DNA of 64,000 nucleotides from Aphanothece sacrum FPU1 (lineage in GTDB: Bacteria > Cyanobacteriota > Cyanobacteriia > Cyanobacteriales > Microcystaceae), in contig NZ_BDQK01000013.1 of the NCBI RefSeq assembly GCF_003864295.1, positions 806,001-870,000 of the forward strand. Reading direction: 5' to 3'. Below are positions 34,579-44,215 of the stretch, piece by piece (the stretch's first letter is position 1; every line of letters starts with the position of its first letter). A program made the translations under genes and the position numbers. The notes beneath the pieces were generated by a model. That model was not told the origin of the DNA. It saw only the letters and a list, made by a program, of their open reading frames with translations, and did no database searches.

Positions 34579-34641
34579 GCCTGAAAGCGATTATTATTGT
34601 TACATAATTAGTAAAGAATAAAAGATTTAGAACAAGAAATC

Positions 34642-35646
34642 ATGAACAATCAACTAGATAAAACTAACATTGGTGCTATATTTGGGACAGGAAGAAGTGG
34701 AACAACTTGGCTTGGTTCTATTCTTAATAGTCACCCTGATGTTGTCTATCGATTTGAGCCATTTCATCGATTACAAAAAAACAATCAAGACATAGCTGAG
34801 TTAATAAAGATTTTAAAATCCAATCAAATTTCAGAGCAGGACATAATTCATATGTATAAAAGCTTACTTCCTGCTTATCCAGAAATTGATAAACCTCCAT
34901 TTTTTGAAAAAAATTTTTCTTCCCGATTTCCTATAGGTCGCCCATTATTATATCCTTTGGCTAGAAAAAATAATATTTTAAGGATGCTTTTTAGAGAAAT
35001 GTACACTCCGACACAGAGTCCATTATTAATTTTTAAAGAGGTGGGATATATTGAGATTCCGAAGAATTTAATCGATAACACTCGGATGCCAATTGTTTAT
35101 ATGGTGCGTCATCCTTGTGCTGTTATATCTTCACTTATAAAAGGTCAAAATCTATTTTTAATGTCAACAGGAAGACTGGGAATTATCAATAATTTACTTA
35201 AGGAATATCAACCTAAATTAGCAGAAAAATATGAAGGAAACATAGAAAATATGACAATGGCCGCAAAACAAGCCTTGCTTTGGTATATCGAAGTTGAAGA
35301 ATCCTTCTTAGCTTGTCAAGATTCCCCCCATGGTCTAGTGGTAATTTACGAAGAATTAGTCGATAATACTTTGGCAGTAGCGGAAAAAGTGTTAGGACAT
35401 TTTGGATTAGACTTGCACCAAAAAACCATTGATTTTATAGAAAAGAGTACATCTTCTTCCCCGAAACAATCATTGATAAAAGAATTTGGAATGATTAATA
35501 AATATTTTACGATATATAGAGACTCAAAACAAGTGCGCGATAAATGGAAAGATAAAATGTCTGAAGAAGACCAAAACACAGTCAGAGAAATTGTTCAGAG
35601 TAGCAAATGTTTTCAAAAAGGAGTAAATTTAGGATTATGGAATTAA
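34642..35646 (+). CDS. Sulfotransferase family protein
   Basis: 334 residues. GTGRSGTTWLGSIL near the N-terminus is the 5'-phosphosulfate-binding loop for PAPS and VYMVRHPCAVISSL is the 3'-phosphate-binding motif of sulfotransferases. It would add sulfate to a hydroxyl of a polysaccharide or glycolipid. Its place inside the rhamnose cluster suggests a sulfated surface glycan, which is inference. ATG 34642. Confidence 0.88.
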   Translation: MNNQLDKTNIGAIFGTGRSGTTWLGSILNSHPDVVYRFEPFHRLQKNNQDIAELIKILKSNQISEQDIIHMYKSLLPAYPEIDKPPFFEKNFSSRFPIGRPLLYPLARKNNILRMLFREMYTPTQSPLLIFKEVGYIEIPKNLIDNTRMPIVYMVRHPCAVISSLIKGQNLFLMSTGRLGIINNLLKEYQPKLAEKYEGNIENMTMAAKQALLWYIEVEESFLACQDSPHGLVVIYEELVDNTLAVAEKVLGHFGLDLHQKTIDFIEKSTSSSPKQSLIKEFGMINKYFTIYRDSKQVRDKWKDKMSEEDQNTVREIVQSSKCFQKGVNLGLWN

Positions 35647-35749
35647 GCTACTTGTCGATGCTAAAATTTAATTATAAACAAGGCTCAAGGAGCCTAGTAA
35701 ACAAGTAGACTAGATTAGACATTAACAAGTAAATTCAATAAAATTAATC

Positions 35750-36823
35750 ATGAAAGCACTGATTCTTTCGGGTGGAAAAGGAACTAGATTACGCCCCTTA
35801 ACCTATACAGGGGCAAAGCAATTAGTTCCTGTTGCTAATAAACCTATTTTGTGGTATGGAATTGAATCAATTGTAGCCGCAGGAATTACGGATATTGGCA
35901 TTATTATTAGTCCTGAAACTGGCGAAGAAATTGCAGAAAAAACAGGAAATGGGGAGCGATTTGGAGCTAAGATTACCTATATCGTTCAAGATCATCCTTT
36001 AGGGTTAGCTCATGCGGTTAAAGTAGCTCAACCCTTTTTAGGAGATTCTCCCTTTATTATGTATTTGGGAGATAACCTAATTCAAGACAGTTTAAATAGC
36101 TTTTTAGATGAGTTTAAAAGTAAACACCTTGATGGCTTAATTTTATTACGTTCTGTACCTAATCCGACTGCTTTTGGTGTGGCGAAAGTTGATGAACAAG
36201 GACGGGTTTTACAGTTAGTTGAAAAGCCAAAAGTTCCCCCATCAAATTTAGCTTTAGTGGGGGTTTATTTTTTCTCTCCTACCATTCATGATGCCATTGC
36301 CTCAATTAAACCCTCAGCGCGGGGAGAATTAGAAATTACTGATGCTATTCAGGAATTAATTGATACTCAAAAAACAGTAGAAGCATTAAAACTAGAGGGA
36401 TGGTGGTTAGATACAGGGAAAAAAGATGATTTATTAGAAGCAAATCGGATTATCTTAGATAATAAATTAGATATAGTTGTTGAGGCAGAAGTTGACGAGA
36501 AAAGTCAAATTAGCGGACGGGTACATATAGAAAAAAGCTCTAAAATAATTAATAGTACGATTCGCGGACCTGTAATTATTGGTCAAAATTGTCACATAGA
36601 AAACTGTTTTATTGGCCCTTATACCAGTATTGGTGATAACGCGACTTTAATTGATGCTGATCTTGAACATAGTGTTATTTTAGAAGGCGCAAAAATTGTC
36701 GAAATTCATCAACGAATTGTTGACAGTTTGATTGGGCGACGTGCTAAACTAGAAATGGCTCCTCAACGACCGAAAGCATTGCGGTTTATGGTGGGAGATG
36801 ATTCTCACATTGAGTTAGTTTAA
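35750..36823 (+). CDS. Glucose-1-phosphate thymidylyltransferase, long form
   Basis: 357 residues, longer than RfbA (about 290) because of a C-terminal left-handed beta-helix. N-terminal nucleotidyltransferase: LILSGGKGTRLRPLTYTGAKQLVPVANKPILWYGIE, VYLGDN-like YLGDNLIQD, and VEKPKVPPSN. The beta-helix (from about 240) has hexapeptide-like DLEHSVILEG and the GxxxxI turns. Such proteins make dTDP-glucose for rhamnose synthesis and related sugars; the nucleotide preference is inferred from context with rfbB and rfbD. Confidence 0.9.
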   Translation: MKALILSGGKGTRLRPLTYTGAKQLVPVANKPILWYGIESIVAAGITDIGIIISPETGEEIAEKTGNGERFGAKITYIVQDHPLGLAHAVKVAQPFLGDSPFIMYLGDNLIQDSLNSFLDEFKSKHLDGLILLRSVPNPTAFGVAKVDEQGRVLQLVEKPKVPPSNLALVGVYFFSPTIHDAIASIKPSARGELEITDAIQELIDTQKTVEALKLEGWWLDTGKKDDLLEANRIILDNKLDIVVEAEVDEKSQISGRVHIEKSSKIINSTIRGPVIIGQNCHIENCFIGPYTSIGDNATLIDADLEHSVILEGAKIVEIHQRIVDSLIGRRAKLEMAPQRPKALRFMVGDDSHIELV

Positions 36824-36899
36824 TGTATGTCCATATAAGGAGTATTCTGGCAGGTAAATATTGGTGATTAGTATTAAATTAATGGAAAAATTTTGAGTT

Positions 36900-37766
36900 A
36901 TGAAACAACAAAAATTTGGCGTAATTACTTTAAGCTACTCTCCTGATTTCGAGCGATGTGAATTGTTGTCATGGAGCATTGAAAAATCTGTAAATTCTGA
37001 TTATACTCATTATATTATTGTTGACAAAAAAGATTTAACTTTATTTAATAAACTTAAAAAACGAAACACAGAAATTATTGCTGTAGAATCTATTTTACCC
37101 TGGTGGATAAAGAAAATACCCGGATTGAAAAATGGATGGATTAGTTTTAAAAGTTTACCAGTTCGTAATTGGATAATTCAACAAATTACTAAAATTGCTG
37201 TGTCAGAATATCTTGAGCAAGATGTTTTAGTTTTTATTGATTCTGATGTTGCATTTGTTAGGAAATTTGATTTAAACACCTTTATCAGAGGAGATAAAGT
37301 TAGATTATTCAAGCCCGTTAACCAGAGAAAGACAACTGATTCATTTACTTCTTGGTATGAAACCGCTAGCAATATTCTTGGTTTAACTCCCCAAAACTAT
37401 CCCGATGGTTATATCGGTAATTTAATTACCTGGAAGCGAGAAAATGTGTTAAAAATGCATCAACGAATAGAACAAATCACTAGACGATCATATATTGAAG
37501 TTTTATGTAATCAAAGTAAGTTGTCTGAATATGTCTTGTATGGAGTTTTTGTGGATTACATTTTAAAAGAGAAAGCAGAGCATTTTTACGATCAAACCAG
37601 TATTTGTCAGGAATACTGGAAAACAGATAATCTAGAAGATGAAGAATTAGGAAAGTTTTTTACCGGACTTCTTCCTAGTCAAGTTTCTGTTATGATATCT
37701 GCCAAAGCTAAAATATCAGTCAAACGCTATGAAAAACTGTTAAAATCAGTAGATAAAAATCAATAA
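36900..37766 (+). CDS. DUF6492-type glycosyltransferase-like protein
   Basis: 288 residues. Opening FGVITLSYSPDFERCELLSWSI, then VFIDSDVAFVRKFD (DxD nucleotide-sugar/metal motif) near residue 112, TASNILGLTP and NLITWKRENVLKMH fit the GT-A-like DUF6492 family. Probably a polysaccharide-modifying glycosyltransferase; substrate unknown. Flanked by the nucleotidyltransferase and an Uma2 gene. Confidence 0.7.
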   Translation: MKQQKFGVITLSYSPDFERCELLSWSIEKSVNSDYTHYIIVDKKDLTLFNKLKKRNTEIIAVESILPWWIKKIPGLKNGWISFKSLPVRNWIIQQITKIAVSEYLEQDVLVFIDSDVAFVRKFDLNTFIRGDKVRLFKPVNQRKTTDSFTSWYETASNILGLTPQNYPDGYIGNLITWKRENVLKMHQRIEQITRRSYIEVLCNQSKLSEYVLYGVFVDYILKEKAEHFYDQTSICQEYWKTDNLEDEELGKFFTGLLPSQVSVMISAKAKISVKRYEKLLKSVDKNQ

Positions 37767-37808
37767 GATATTGAATTGATTTAACCCATCTTAGCGGAAA
37801 CTTGAAAG

Positions 37809-38411
37809 ATGATACCTACTACTTTATCGACTGAGAACACACCTTTGGTTTTACAAATGTCGCCTGCCCTCGACATGACAGACGAACAATTCTTCGCTTT
37901 GTGTCAATTAAACCGAGATTATCGCATTGAGCGCAACCCTAAGGGAGAATTAATAATTATGCCCCCTGCAGGATCAGAAACCGGAAATCGTAACTTTAAA
38001 CTGAGTCAACAACTTGCCAATTGGACTGATGATAATGGCACAGGAATTGGGTTTGATTCATCTACAGGGTTTAAACTGCCTAATGGTGCAGATCGTTCTC
38101 CTGATGCAGCTTGGATGACTTTAGAAAAATGGAATTCTATTCCTCAAGAACAGAGAATTAGATTTGCTCCTATTGCTCCTAATTTTGTCGTTGAAATACG
38201 TTCCCCTAGTGATCAACTTCAATCACTTCAGGATAAACTTAAAGAATATATCGATAACGGGGTAAAATTAGGTTGGTTAATTGATCGGAAAAATCACCGA
38301 GTCTATATTTACCGCCCCCAAATAGAAGTAGAATGTTTAGAAAATCCAACTACTGTGATTGGCGATCCAGTTTTGCCAGGTTTCATCTTACAAATGAATA
38401 CTATTTGGTGA
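37809..38411 (+). CDS. Uma2 family protein
   Basis: 200 residues. MTDEQFFALCQLNRDYRIERNPKGELIIMPPAGSETGNRN head; FKLPNGADRSPDAAWM acidic strand; FVVEIRSPSDQLQSLQDKLKEYIDNGVKLGWLIDRKNHRVYIYRP holds the Glu-x-Arg-Ser-Pro core and the DRKxxxVYIYRP tail. This is the long-studied DUF820 consensus in cyanobacteria. Inserted between polysaccharide genes. Confidence 0.92.
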   Translation: MIPTTLSTENTPLVLQMSPALDMTDEQFFALCQLNRDYRIERNPKGELIIMPPAGSETGNRNFKLSQQLANWTDDNGTGIGFDSSTGFKLPNGADRSPDAAWMTLEKWNSIPQEQRIRFAPIAPNFVVEIRSPSDQLQSLQDKLKEYIDNGVKLGWLIDRKNHRVYIYRPQIEVECLENPTTVIGDPVLPGFILQMNTIW

Positions 38412-38452
38412 TTAAATGCGTCGATACATAGAATCTATTAGGAGTTTAACCC

Positions 38453-38818
38453 ATGAATGAACCTGTCACCGTTACCTATTCAATAGAGGAAGTTTTAAAG
38501 CGTATTGAGGATAAATTAGACAGGATAGACGAGAAGTTTGAGACAAAATTAGATCGGATAGACGAAAAGTTTGAGACAAAATTAGATAGAATTGATGAAC
38601 GTCTCACCAATTTAGAAGTAGGACAAGCAACCCTAACTGAAAAAGTTAGCAGTATGGACAAGCGATTGGAAAAGGTAGAAAATGAACAATCTACAATGGT
38701 TAAGGCAATTTCTGATTTGCAAGGTTTTCGTTCTCTAATTGTTCCGATTGTTGTAGCGGTGGCAACTGCTTTATTGACTTTACTTTTCCGTCTTGTTCCT
38801 AATATCTCCTTAAATTAA
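38453..38818 (+). CDS. Small coiled-coil protein with C-terminal transmembrane helix
   Basis: 121 residues. An almost fully helical region contains an 11-residue unit KLDRIDEKFET, repeated at 38513, 38546 and (variant, RLTN end) 38579. It is followed by VGQATLTEKVSSMDKRLEKVENEQSTMV and ends in a hydrophobic segment (SLIVPIVVAVATALLTLLFRL). The 33-bp repeats are almost identical in DNA. It is a tail-anchored coiled-coil protein of unknown function; similar proteins are common next to Uma2 genes in cyanobacteria (recollection). Confidence 0.72.
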   Translation: MNEPVTVTYSIEEVLKRIEDKLDRIDEKFETKLDRIDEKFETKLDRIDERLTNLEVGQATLTEKVSSMDKRLEKVENEQSTMVKAISDLQGFRSLIVPIVVAVATALLTLLFRLVPNISLN

Positions 38819-38851
38819 TTAATAAAAATCTAGAATATTTTGAGTGAGCTT

Positions 38852-39928
38852 ATGTTACTTTCTGAAGAAAAAAAAAGTATTTTAATTACGGGTGGTGCAG
38901 GATTTATCGGTTCCAACTTTGTTCATCATTGGTGTTACCAATATCCTGATTCTCATGTTATTGTTTTAGATGCCTTAACTTATGCGGGAAATCGTCAAAA
39001 TATAGCTAGTTTAGAAGACAGAGAAAACTTTAAATTTATTGAAGGAAATATATGCGATCGCCAGTTAATTGATAATCTTTTAAAAGAAGAAAATATCAAT
39101 ATTGTGGCTCATTTTGCGGCAGAATCTCATGTTGATCGCTCTATTATTAGTCCCGATGCTTTTATTCAAACCAATGTCATTGGAACTTTTACCTTATTAG
39201 AAAGTTTTCGTCAATATTGGAATAGCAAAGATAAACCCAAAAATTACCGTTTTCTTCATGTGTCTACGGACGAAGTTTATGGCAGTTTAGAAGCCGATGA
39301 TCCCGCTTTTACAGAAACAACTCCCTATGCTCCTAATAGTCCTTATTCTGCCTCAAAAGCAGGAAGTGATCACCTAGCAAGAGCTTATTATCATACCTAT
39401 AATGTCCCCACAATTATTACGAATTGTTCTAATAATTATGGACCTTATCACTTCCCTGAAAAATTAATTCCTTTGATGTGTATTAATATTTTATTAGGTA
39501 AGCCTTTACCCGTATATGGAGACGGACAAAATATCAGAGATTGGTTATATGTAGGGGATCATTGTTCAGCATTAGAGACAGTAATTAACCAAGGAAAACC
39601 AGGAGAAACTTATAATATTGGGGGCAATAATGAGGTTAAAAATATTGATTTAGTGACCATATTATGTGACTTAATGGATGAATTAGCCCCTAATTTACCT
39701 GTTAAACCTGCTCAAAAATTAATTACCTTTGTTAAAGATAGGGCAGGCCATGATCGACGTTATGCCATTGATGCCACTAAAATTAAAACAGAATTAGGTT
39801 GGATACCTCAAGAAACAGTAGAAGGAGGTTTAAGAAAAACCATTCAATGGTATTTAGATAATCAAGATTGGTGGCAACCCTTATTATCACAAGAATATCA
39901 AGAATATTATCAAAAAGTTTATGGATAA
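38852..39928 (+). CDS. rfbB: dTDP-glucose 4,6-dehydratase
   Basis: 358 residues from ATG 38852; TTG 38840 is in frame but less likely. Second step of dTDP-rhamnose synthesis. Extended [41 protein letters not shown] (Thr-Asp-Glu catalytic), [15 protein letters not shown] (Tyr-x3-Lys), [17 protein letters not shown] and [11 protein letters not shown]. Complete. With rfbD (33697) and the nucleotidyltransferase (35750) it supplies activated rhamnose. Confidence 0.97.
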   Translation: MLLSEEKKSILITGGAGFIGSNFVHHWCYQYPDSHVIVLDALTYAGNRQNIASLEDRENFKFIEGNICDRQLIDNLLKEENINIVAHFAAESHVDRSIISPDAFIQTNVIGTFTLLESFRQYWNSKDKPKNYRFLHVSTDEVYGSLEADDPAFTETTPYAPNSPYSASKAGSDHLARAYYHTYNVPTIITNCSNNYGPYHFPEKLIPLMCINILLGKPLPVYGDGQNIRDWLYVGDHCSALETVINQGKPGETYNIGGNNEVKNIDLVTILCDLMDELAPNLPVKPAQKLITFVKDRAGHDRRYAIDATKIKTELGWIPQETVEGGLRKTIQWYLDNQDWWQPLLSQEYQEYYQKVYG

Positions 39929-40018
39929 AATAGACATCTCCAAGACAATTTCTAGCATCTACACAAAATCTGTCAAAATGAAGGTACATTATAGATACCT
40001 ACAACCTCTCACTTGCTT

Positions 40019-40837
40019 ATGATTTGGCCTTTTAAACCTAGACCGAGTAAACAAATTGCTAGAATTGAAATTACCGGAGCTATTGGCTCAGAAACTCGTA
40101 AAAATGTTCTTCAAGCCCTAAAAACGGTTAAAGAAAAGAAATTTCCGGCTTTATTATTGAGAATTGACTCTCCTGGAGGAACAGTCGGAGATTCTCAAGA
40201 AATTTATGAGGCCCTCAAACGTTTACGTCAAGATGTAAAAATTGTCGCCAGTTTTGGTAATATTTCCGCTTCTGGTGGGGTATATATTGGGGTAGGAGCG
40301 CAATATATTGTTGCTAACCCTGGAACTATTACTGGAAGTATTGGCGTAATTTTAAGAGGCAATAATCTAGAAGTATTACTTGCTAAAATTGGCGTATCCT
40401 TTAAAGTAATTAAATCAGGCCCTTACAAAGATATTCTCTCATTTGATCGAGAATTAACCACCGAAGAACAAACCATTCTTCAAGAAATGATCGATGTGAG
40501 TTATCAACAATTTGTCTCTACTGTTGCTCAAGGTCGTAATCTAGAAATAGAAAAAGTCAAAAGTTTTGCTGATGGACGTATTTTTACTGGACAACAGGCC
40601 TTAGAATTAGGAGTAGTTGATCGCTTAGGGACAGAAGAAGATGCTCGCCTCTGGGCAGCCGAATTAGCGGGACTTAACCCAGATAAGGCTCAATGTTATA
40701 CCATTGAAGAACCGAAATCTGTCTGGAATCGTTTTTTTTCCCGTAATAAAACTAAATCAAAGATAGGATCGGCTATAGATTGGCTAGAATTTGAATTAGC
40801 GACTAATGGTCAGCCCTTATGGTTGTATCGACCTTAA
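40019..40837 (+). CDS. sppA: Signal peptide peptidase SppA
   Basis: 272 residues from ATG 40019, the short single-domain form. Membrane-associated serine protease that digests cleaved signal peptides. Catalytic Ser85 in NISASGGVYI and Lys137 in SGPYKDILS form the Ser-Lys dyad; LLLRIDSPGGTVGDSQEIYEAL and TGSIGVI are family signatures. It lacks an obvious N-terminal transmembrane helix. The aroH gene follows after 43 bp. Confidence 0.93.
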   Translation: MIWPFKPRPSKQIARIEITGAIGSETRKNVLQALKTVKEKKFPALLLRIDSPGGTVGDSQEIYEALKRLRQDVKIVASFGNISASGGVYIGVGAQYIVANPGTITGSIGVILRGNNLEVLLAKIGVSFKVIKSGPYKDILSFDRELTTEEQTILQEMIDVSYQQFVSTVAQGRNLEIEKVKSFADGRIFTGQQALELGVVDRLGTEEDARLWAAELAGLNPDKAQCYTIEEPKSVWNRFFSRNKTKSKIGSAIDWLEFELATNGQPLWLYRP

Positions 40838-40880
40838 ACATGATGATACAATTAAATATTACGGGTCGGAGGAAGACACA

Positions 40881-41279
40881 GTGGGTATTTGGAAAGTACG
40901 GGGAATTCGCGGAGCAACCACCGCTTCAGATAATACCAAAGAAGCGATCGCACAAGCTGTCACAGAACTATTAGATGCGATCGAGTCCCGTAACCAATTC
41001 GATCCCGAAGACATTGTTAGTGTAACATTTACCGCTACTGGCGATCTTGATGCTATCTTTCCGGCCGCGATCGCTCGTCAACGTCCTCAGTGGGATACTG
41101 TTCCCTTATTAGATGTACAACAAATGCAGGTTGAAGGCAGTTTAAAACGCTGTATTCGAGTGTTAATTCATCTTAATACCCCCTTACCTCAAAAAGAGAT
41201 TTATCACTCTTATTTACGAGATGCTTGTCATCTTAGACCTGATTGGAGTTTAACTCATGCTTCTTCTTCTGTGTCATGA
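40881..41279 (+). CDS. aroH: Chorismate mutase, AroH type
   Basis: 132 residues from GTG 40881, chosen because GGAGGA (40868-40873) is 7 nt upstream; the ATG at 40806 would overlap sppA by 32 nt and add an unusual tail. Converts chorismate to prephenate for phenylalanine and tyrosine. VRGIRGATTASDNT carries the active-site Arg, IVSVTFTATGDLDAIFPAAIAR and RVLIHLNT are typical. TGA stop is followed in the same frame, without a gap, by a decayed nuclease gene. Confidence 0.95.
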   Translation: MGIWKVRGIRGATTASDNTKEAIAQAVTELLDAIESRNQFDPEDIVSVTFTATGDLDAIFPAAIARQRPQWDTVPLLDVQQMQVEGSLKRCIRVLIHLNTPLPQKEIYHSYLRDACHLRPDWSLTHASSSVS

Positions 41280-41774
41280 AATTCTCTTAATACTGAAAAA
41301 GCTCGTTCTGAGTTAATTGTAACTCCTATTTTAGTAGAATTAAGAAAGCAGTTTAATTATCAAATTAGTTTTTTTTCAGGAAAAGAATTTAATATAGATT
41401 CAGAAAAAGGTTTGAATGGATTTTGTGATTTTCTAATTAGTCGCTCTCCTGAACAACTATTAATTAAAACTCCTGTTGTTGCCTTAGTTGAAGCCAAAAA
41501 TGATAATATTCAAAATGGACTACCTCAATGTATGGCTGAAATGATTGCTGCTCACATATTTAATGAAAGAAAAAATAATCATATTTTTCAAATCTATGGA
41601 GTAGTTACAACTGGAACTAATTGGAAGTTTTTACGATTGATTGATAAAATTATAGAAGTTGATTTGAACGATTATTTTATTGATAATATCAGCCAAATAG
41701 TCGGCATTTTAAAGTATTTAATCAATTCAACAGATGAACAAAAAACAATAGCAAATTATAGTGTACCTGATTAA
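41280..41774 (+). pseudogene. 5'-truncated PD-(D/E)XK-like nuclease gene
   Basis: From the codon after the aroH stop the same frame reads [38 protein letters not shown], then [35 protein letters not shown] and [15 protein letters not shown]. This is the conserved core of a common cyanobacterial PD-(D/E)XK family (Asp of FCD, Glu-x-Lys of EAK). The first 50 or so residues are missing, so there is no normal start; TTG 41412 could initiate a 120-residue product. The remnant begins precisely at the aroH end. Confidence 0.75.
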
Positions 41775-41787
41775 ACTCTAAAATTTG

Positions 41788-41843
41788 ATAATTCATAATT
41801 CATAATTCATAATTCATAATTCATAATTCATAATTCATAATTC
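41788..41843 (+). repeat. Heptamer microsatellite (ATAATTC) x8 before the helicase start
   Basis: Eight perfect head-to-tail copies of ATAATTC, then ATAAT directly into the ATG at 41847. It replaces any normal ribosome-binding site. Heptameric tandem repeats are a known feature of cyanobacterial genomes. Confidence 0.95.
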
Positions 41844-41846
41844 ATA

Positions 41847-43358
41847 ATGTCTCGTCCTTCTAAACTTAAATATGATCGTGGTACTTTAATTGTTCATCCT
41901 CCCCCAAAAGGTAAAGAGTGGATGGAGTTTGCTACTTGGGATGATCGCATTGAAAAGTTTCGTGTTCCTGCTATTTATTATCGTCCTCTAATTGAAACTT
42001 TACAAGCTCATAATATTAGTTTTATTGACGAAGCAAAAGAGTTTATTCCCCTAGACTTAACTCCTAGTTTTGAACGAGAACCCTATCCCCATCAACAAGA
42101 AGCTTTACTCGCATGGAAACAAGCAGGACGCAAAGGAGTAGTCGTATTACCAACTGCAGCAGGGAAAACCTATTTAGCACAGTTAGCAATGGTTTCTACC
42201 CCTCGTACCACCTTAATTGTAGTGCCTACCTTAGATTTGATGCACCAATGGTATGCTCAAATGATGGCGGCCTTTCCTGATATAGAAGTAGGATTATTAG
42301 GAGGAGGATCACGTGATCGCACACCTATTTTAATTGCTACTTATAATAGTGGGGCTATTCACGCCGAAACTTTGGGAAATCAGTATGCTTTGCTCATTTT
42401 CGATGAATGTCATCATCTACCGACCGATTTCTTCCGAGTTATTGCAGAATACGCCATCGCACCCTATCGTTTGGGTTTGACAGCGACACCAGAACGCACC
42501 GATGGTTCCCATCGAGAGTTAGATAGTCTCATTGGTTCGGTAGTTTATCGTAAGGGAGTTAAGGAACTTTCAGGTAATACTTTAGCCCAACATAAAATTG
42601 TCGAAATTAAAGTTAAGTTATCACAAACCGAACGAAAACGTTATGATAATGCTATGGCAATTCGTAATGATTTTTTACGGAAATCTAATATTTCTTTAGG
42701 GAGTTTAAACGGATGGCAATTATTTGTCAAAGCAAGTGCTAAAAATCCGGCCGGAAGACGGGCAATGTTAGCTCATCGAGAAGCAAAAGAAATAGCGGCT
42801 GGAACCGATGGAAAATTGCGAGTTTTGACTGAATTAATTTGTGAACATGATGCCGATTCTATTTTAATTTTTACCAACGATAATGCCACTGTTTACCGTA
42901 TTTCTCAAGACTTTCTAATTCCAGCCATTACTCATCAAACCCCGATTAAAGAACGCCATGAGGTTTTAACTAATTTTCGAGAAGGTATTTATAAAGCTTT
43001 AGTTACCTCTCATGTTTTAAATGAGGGAGTAGATGTTCCTGAAGTTAAGATAGCTATTATTTTATCAGGAACAGGTTCTACTAGGGAATATGTGCAAAGA
43101 TTGGGGCGGATTTTACGCAAAGGAGAAAGCAAAAATAAGTTAGCCATTTTATATGAAATTGTCGCAGAAAATACCAGTGAAGAAAGAACTTCAGAACGAC
43201 GCAGGGGAGAAAATCAATCTATTGAAAAAGAGACAAATCAGCCTCAACAATTAGAATTACTTCCTTCGGCTTCTCCCTATGAAATTAAGTCCCAGAAATC
43301 ATTAAAAGCGGCGGAATCATCTGTTGATCAATGGGGAGATCTAGAGGAAGATGAATGA
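41847..43358 (+). CDS. XPB/SSL2-like superfamily 2 DNA helicase
   Basis: 503 residues. Head domain GTLIVHPPPKGKEWMEFATWDDRIEKFRVPAIYYRPLIETL is the XPB-type DNA-damage-recognition-like region; PHQQEALLAWKQAGRKGVVVLPTAAGKT gives Q motif and Walker A (102-108), DECHH (186-190) is motif II, GLTATPERTDG motif III, then LIFTNDNATVYRIS, VTSHVLNEGVDVPEVKIAII and YVQRLGRILR are motifs IV-VI. In archaea relatives pair with a Bax1/DUF790 nuclease; none follows here. The ribosome site is replaced by the heptamer array. Confidence 0.93.
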   Translation: MSRPSKLKYDRGTLIVHPPPKGKEWMEFATWDDRIEKFRVPAIYYRPLIETLQAHNISFIDEAKEFIPLDLTPSFEREPYPHQQEALLAWKQAGRKGVVVLPTAAGKTYLAQLAMVSTPRTTLIVVPTLDLMHQWYAQMMAAFPDIEVGLLGGGSRDRTPILIATYNSGAIHAETLGNQYALLIFDECHHLPTDFFRVIAEYAIAPYRLGLTATPERTDGSHRELDSLIGSVVYRKGVKELSGNTLAQHKIVEIKVKLSQTERKRYDNAMAIRNDFLRKSNISLGSLNGWQLFVKASAKNPAGRRAMLAHREAKEIAAGTDGKLRVLTELICEHDADSILIFTNDNATVYRISQDFLIPAITHQTPIKERHEVLTNFREGIYKALVTSHVLNEGVDVPEVKIAIILSGTGSTREYVQRLGRILRKGESKNKLAILYEIVAENTSEERTSERRRGENQSIEKETNQPQQLELLPSASPYEIKSQKSLKAAESSVDQWGDLEEDE

Positions 43359-43496
43359 TTTATAGTATTGATGTTTTTTTGCATCTCACAGGCCTGAGTT
43401 CAAAATAAGGTAATTTGTGGAAAACTCGCCACAAGCAGGAGTCTGGCAACCCTTATTCTCTCGTTGAAAAAATTATCCACGACGAACTCCGAACTT

Positions 43497-43517
43497 CTAA
43501 CACCGAACTCAGGTCTA
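43497..43517. repeat. 21-bp repeat shared with position 9430
   Basis: CTAACACCGAACTCAGGTCTA occurs exactly at 43497-43517 and 9430-9450, both in intergenic sequence. It is part of the 223-bp gap before the DUF4168 gene, which otherwise shows nothing. Confidence 0.6.
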
Positions 43518-43601
43518 GTTAAAATGAAAATCTCTAATAAAGTAAAAATGTTAGTAGACACGCTACAATTCATCTAATCATTGATAAAGGAAATGATACT
43601 T

Positions 43602-44090
43602 ATGCTGAAATCTCTTGTGGTGGGGGGAATTATTGGGGTTATTGGACTATCATTACCAATGGTAAGCCATAGTCAAACCATTGTACCTCAACAATCCATT
43701 GTCAACGCTACTCAACCGGAACTTAGTGCTTTAGAACTGCGACAATATGCACAAGCAGTAAAACAACTACAAATTGTTGAGAAAAAAACTCAAGAACTGA
43801 TGGCCAAAGCGATCGCTTCTGAAGATCTTAGTCCTCAACGGTTTATGGAAATTGGCCAAACTCGCACTAGAATTGGAGAATCATCAGATAAATCTGCTTC
43901 TCCAGAAGAAATCGAAAAGTTTAAAAAAGCCCTAGTTAAAGTTAATAATGTGTTGGAAGTCTCTCAGTCTAAACAAGAACGAGTGATTAAAGGCCAGGGA
44001 TTAGAAATCAATCGTTTTAATCAGATAAGTAAAATAATTGAACAAGATCGTAATTTAAAACAAAAATATGAGCAAATGATCACTAACTAA
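43602..44090 (+). CDS. DUF4168 family secreted protein
   Basis: 162 residues from ATG 43602 (AAAGGA about 9 nt upstream; in-frame 43593 is too close). Signal peptide: basic start, GGIIGVIGLSLPMVSHS, cleaved after SHSQT. The mature part LRQYAQAVKQLQIVEKKTQELMAKAIASEDLSPQRFMEIGQTR and the C-terminal NRFNQISKIIEQDRNLKQKYEQMI are the DUF4168 pattern. Periplasmic helical protein of unknown role. Confidence 0.85.
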   Translation: MLKSLVVGGIIGVIGLSLPMVSHSQTIVPQQSIVNATQPELSALELRQYAQAVKQLQIVEKKTQELMAKAIASEDLSPQRFMEIGQTRTRIGESSDKSASPEEIEKFKKALVKVNNVLEVSQSKQERVIKGQGLEINRFNQISKIIEQDRNLKQKYEQMITN

Positions 44091-44215
44091 CGAGTCATTG
44101 AGGAAAGCAACCAATTTTAGGATCTAGAGAAGTTGTCTTGTCATTAAACAGCCAGCTTTACTGGCCTAAACTCTAAAATAAAGGTTATAGTTAACTCAGA
44201 TTTACCCTATCTGAT

